Positions 6,366 to 7,744 of a DNA stretch of 7,744 nucleotides are shown here, piece by piece (positions within the stretch are counted from its first letter, which is position 1; each line of letters opens with the position of its first letter). The translations under genes were made by a program, and so were the position numbers. Location: positions 1 through 7,744 of the forward strand of contig SVKH01000074.1 of NCBI GenBank assembly GCA_015068545.1, written 5' to 3'. This DNA is from Oscillospiraceae bacterium (GTDB lineage: Bacteria; Bacillota; Clostridia; UBA1381). The notes beneath the pieces are model-generated. The model was given only the letters and a program-made list of their open reading frames with translations, was not told where the DNA came from and did no database searches.

Positions 6366-7744
6366 TTATTCTAAAATCATAATTTCGTCTTCCTGCTCAT
6401 CTTCATCTTCAAGATTTTCCAGTGGCTCTTTGGTAACTTCCGGAGCTTTTGTAGGCTCTTTAGTTACGGCAGGTGCCTTGGTCGGTTCCTTTGTGACAGC
6501 AGGAGCTTTGGTAGCTTCTTTATCAGGATCGTCGTCCTTTTTGGTATCTTCCTTTTTCGGCTCTTCCTTCGGTGCCTTAGTTGGCTCCGGAGTTATAGTC
6601 ACGTTAGTTACCTTTAAAGGCTTTTGAGGATTCTTCTCAGACAGTGATACCTGATCATCAATTTCGCCACTGGCACCAAATGTATCTTTCATAAGAAGTT
6701 CAGTTGCTTCTATATCACATACAAAATATGATGCTCCACCTATAGACTTAGCTCCTCCCGGCAGGCTGTATGTGGTTATACCTTCGCTTGATAGCTTGCT
6801 TAAATAACGAACATACTTGGTAATATCGTTAAGAGAAATGTTTGTTTTAATTTCTCTGGAAAGCTGAGTAAATATACTTGGAAGTTTCAAAAGAGTTGAA
6901 AGATTCACTTTTTGATCTATCACAGCTTTTATAAATAATTGCTGACGCTCTACACGGTCTGTGTCACTTCCTGTGCCCTTTCCGGAATTGCTCTTTCGGT
7001 ATCTCAAAAACTGTTGTATTTGGTTACCGGAAAGCTTTTGCAGTCCCGGTTTTAAATGGATATGAAGATTCTGGTGAGGATCGTCATAGTTCATACCCTC
7101 GCCGTTTCCTTCAACATCCGGCACATCAAATTCCACAGGACCTAAAATATCAAATAAATGATCTATTGACGCAAAGGAGAACTCTACATAATAATTTATC
7201 GGAAGTCCCGTAAGAGCAGTTACTGCCTCAGCAGTAGCCTGAGTTCCAAGTATATATCCTCTTTCCTCATTGCTGCTTATTGCGTGGATCTCATTTATTT
7301 TTCTGGTCATTTTGCGGTTTTTTACAAAAATTTTAGTATCACGAGGAATAGATAGGAGATTTATCTGACCTTCGTTCACATTGTAAGACGCTACCATAAT
7401 AGCGTCGGTTCTAAGACCACTTTCATCAACACCTACCAAAAGGACATTTATTTTTCCATCCTCAAGAGGTGCAAGAATTTCGGTATCTCCAAAAAGATTC
7501 AATCCAAGTACTGAAAAAACAAGTACAATAAAGATTGCCATTATCCATATGAGAGTTTTGAAGATTGTTTTTGGTACATTCTTTTTCTTTTTACCCTTTG
7601 TACCAACGTCCGGTACATCCTTTATATTAGGAATAGTATCGGCAGCTTTCTCTTTGGTAAAACCTTCTATACTTGGAATTTCCTTAATAAACTCCGGAAT
7701 TTCTTCCTGATACAAAGCTTCTCCTGATGCTTCACTTTCAGAAG
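6366..7744 (-). CDS. LytR-CpsA-Psr (LCP) family cell-wall glycopolymer ligase (5' end beyond window)
   Basis: A single-pass membrane protein with an extracellular LCP domain. Family knowledge: LCP enzymes move teichoic acids or polysaccharides from undecaprenyl-pyrophosphate onto peptidoglycan. The reading frame is open to the right edge; no ATG precedes the membrane segment and the TTG at 7715 has no ribosome site, so the start lies outside. Counting from that TTG codon as residue 1: a basic stretch (39-50), one transmembrane helix (about 54-75), then the LCP domain with GLRTDAIM (100-107), SIPRDTKI (122-129), KINEIHA (139-145) and the R238/R240 plus D251-D253-R254-R257-Q258-Q259 cluster, the pyrophosphate-binding residues of the family. 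From about 373 the tail is Pro/Lys/Glu-rich with tandem repeats, ending in an acidic stretch. No terminator is seen between its stop and the rimP promoter. Confidence 0.92.
   Translation of the reverse strand, partial: SESEASGEALYQEEIPEFIKEIPSIEGFTKEKAADTIPNIKDVPDVGTKGKKKKNVPKTIFKTLIWIMAIFIVLVFSVLGLNLFGDTEILAPLEDGKINVLLVGVDESGLRTDAIMVASYNVNEGQINLLSIPRDTKIFVKNRKMTRKINEIHAISSNEERGYILGTQATAEAVTALTGLPINYYVEFSFASIDHLFDILGPVEFDVPDVEGNGEGMNYDDPHQNLHIHLKPGLQKLSGNQIQQFLRYRKSNSGKGTGSDTDRVERQQLFIKAVIDQKVNLSTLLKLPSIFTQLSREIKTNISLNDITKYVRYLSKLSSEGITTYSLPGGAKSIGGASYFVCDIEATELLMKDTFGASGEIDDQVSLSEKNPQKPLKVTNVTITPEPTKAPKEEPKKEDTKKDDDPDKEATKAPAVTKEPTKAPAVTKEPTKAPEVTKEPLENLEDEDEQEDEIMILE
6423..6512 (-). repeat. 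Three tandem 30-bp repeats in the LCP gene tail
   Basis: Three imperfect 30-bp units each encode TKAP(A/E)VTKEP (residues 402-431 counted from the TTG codon at 7715). A fourth EPTKAP lies 23 residues upstream. The DNA copies differ at third positions, while the protein unit differs at one residue, which suggests selection on the peptide. It is probably a flexible extracellular spacer. Confidence 0.85.

Noticed and set aside
6430..6627. Plus-strand Gly/Ser/Val/Ala repeat peptide
   Set aside because: It is a shadow of the tandem repeat tail of the LCP gene on the opposite strand.
7713..7715. TTG as the start codon of the LCP gene
   Set aside because: The frame stays open upstream to the window edge, there is no ribosome binding site near it, and the sequence before it continues the acidic, Ser/Glu-rich cytoplasmic N-terminus. 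The true start is most likely outside the window.

Overview
This window carries a conserved translation/transcription housekeeping operon of a low-GC Gram-positive bacterium. Gene order (rimP-nusA-ylxR-ylxQ-infB-rbfA-nrnA), Shine-Dalgarno sites of the AGAAAGGA/GAGGTG type, a short NusA without C-terminal acidic repeats, and an LCP wall-assembly protein with a Thr-Lys-Ala-Pro repeat tail all point to the Firmicutes. A clostridial lineage such as Lachnospiraceae is my best guess from style, not a proven assignment. Every gene is on the minus strand, so transcription runs from the right edge to the left.

Right part (7744 to 6366): a LytR-CpsA-Psr (LCP) family membrane protein whose 5' end lies beyond the window. 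Its C-terminus is a low-complexity tail with three tandem 10-residue repeats and an acidic end. The 118-bp gap (6365 to 6248) is the main regulatory region. It has a near-consensus sigma-A promoter (TTGATT, 17 bp, TATAAT with extended TG) and a roughly 68-nt leader. The leader contains a perfect 11-bp hairpin followed by an interrupted U-tract, just before the rimP ribosome binding site.

Central part (6247 to 1409): rimP (30S maturation), nusA (transcription elongation/termination), ylxR/rnpM (RNase P RNA-binding modulator), ylxQ (L7Ae-type RNA-binding protein), infB (IF2) and rbfA (30S maturation). Gaps are 1 to 18 nt and translational coupling is likely. ylxP, found between infB and rbfA in Bacilli, is absent.

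Left part (1399 to 1): nrnA (nanoRNase/pAp phosphatase, DHH-DHHA1), then an O-methyltransferase of the TrmR/YrrM type that overlaps the nrnA stop by 8 bp and runs off the left edge. In many Firmicutes truB and ribF occupy this place, so the methyltransferase is a local variation.

No mobile elements, CRISPR arrays, tRNAs or rRNAs are visible. No new multi-gene system is apparent. The most interesting signal is the leader hairpin, which looks like a candidate attenuator for an operon that encodes NusA itself. The only gap over 100 bp is the promoter/leader region.
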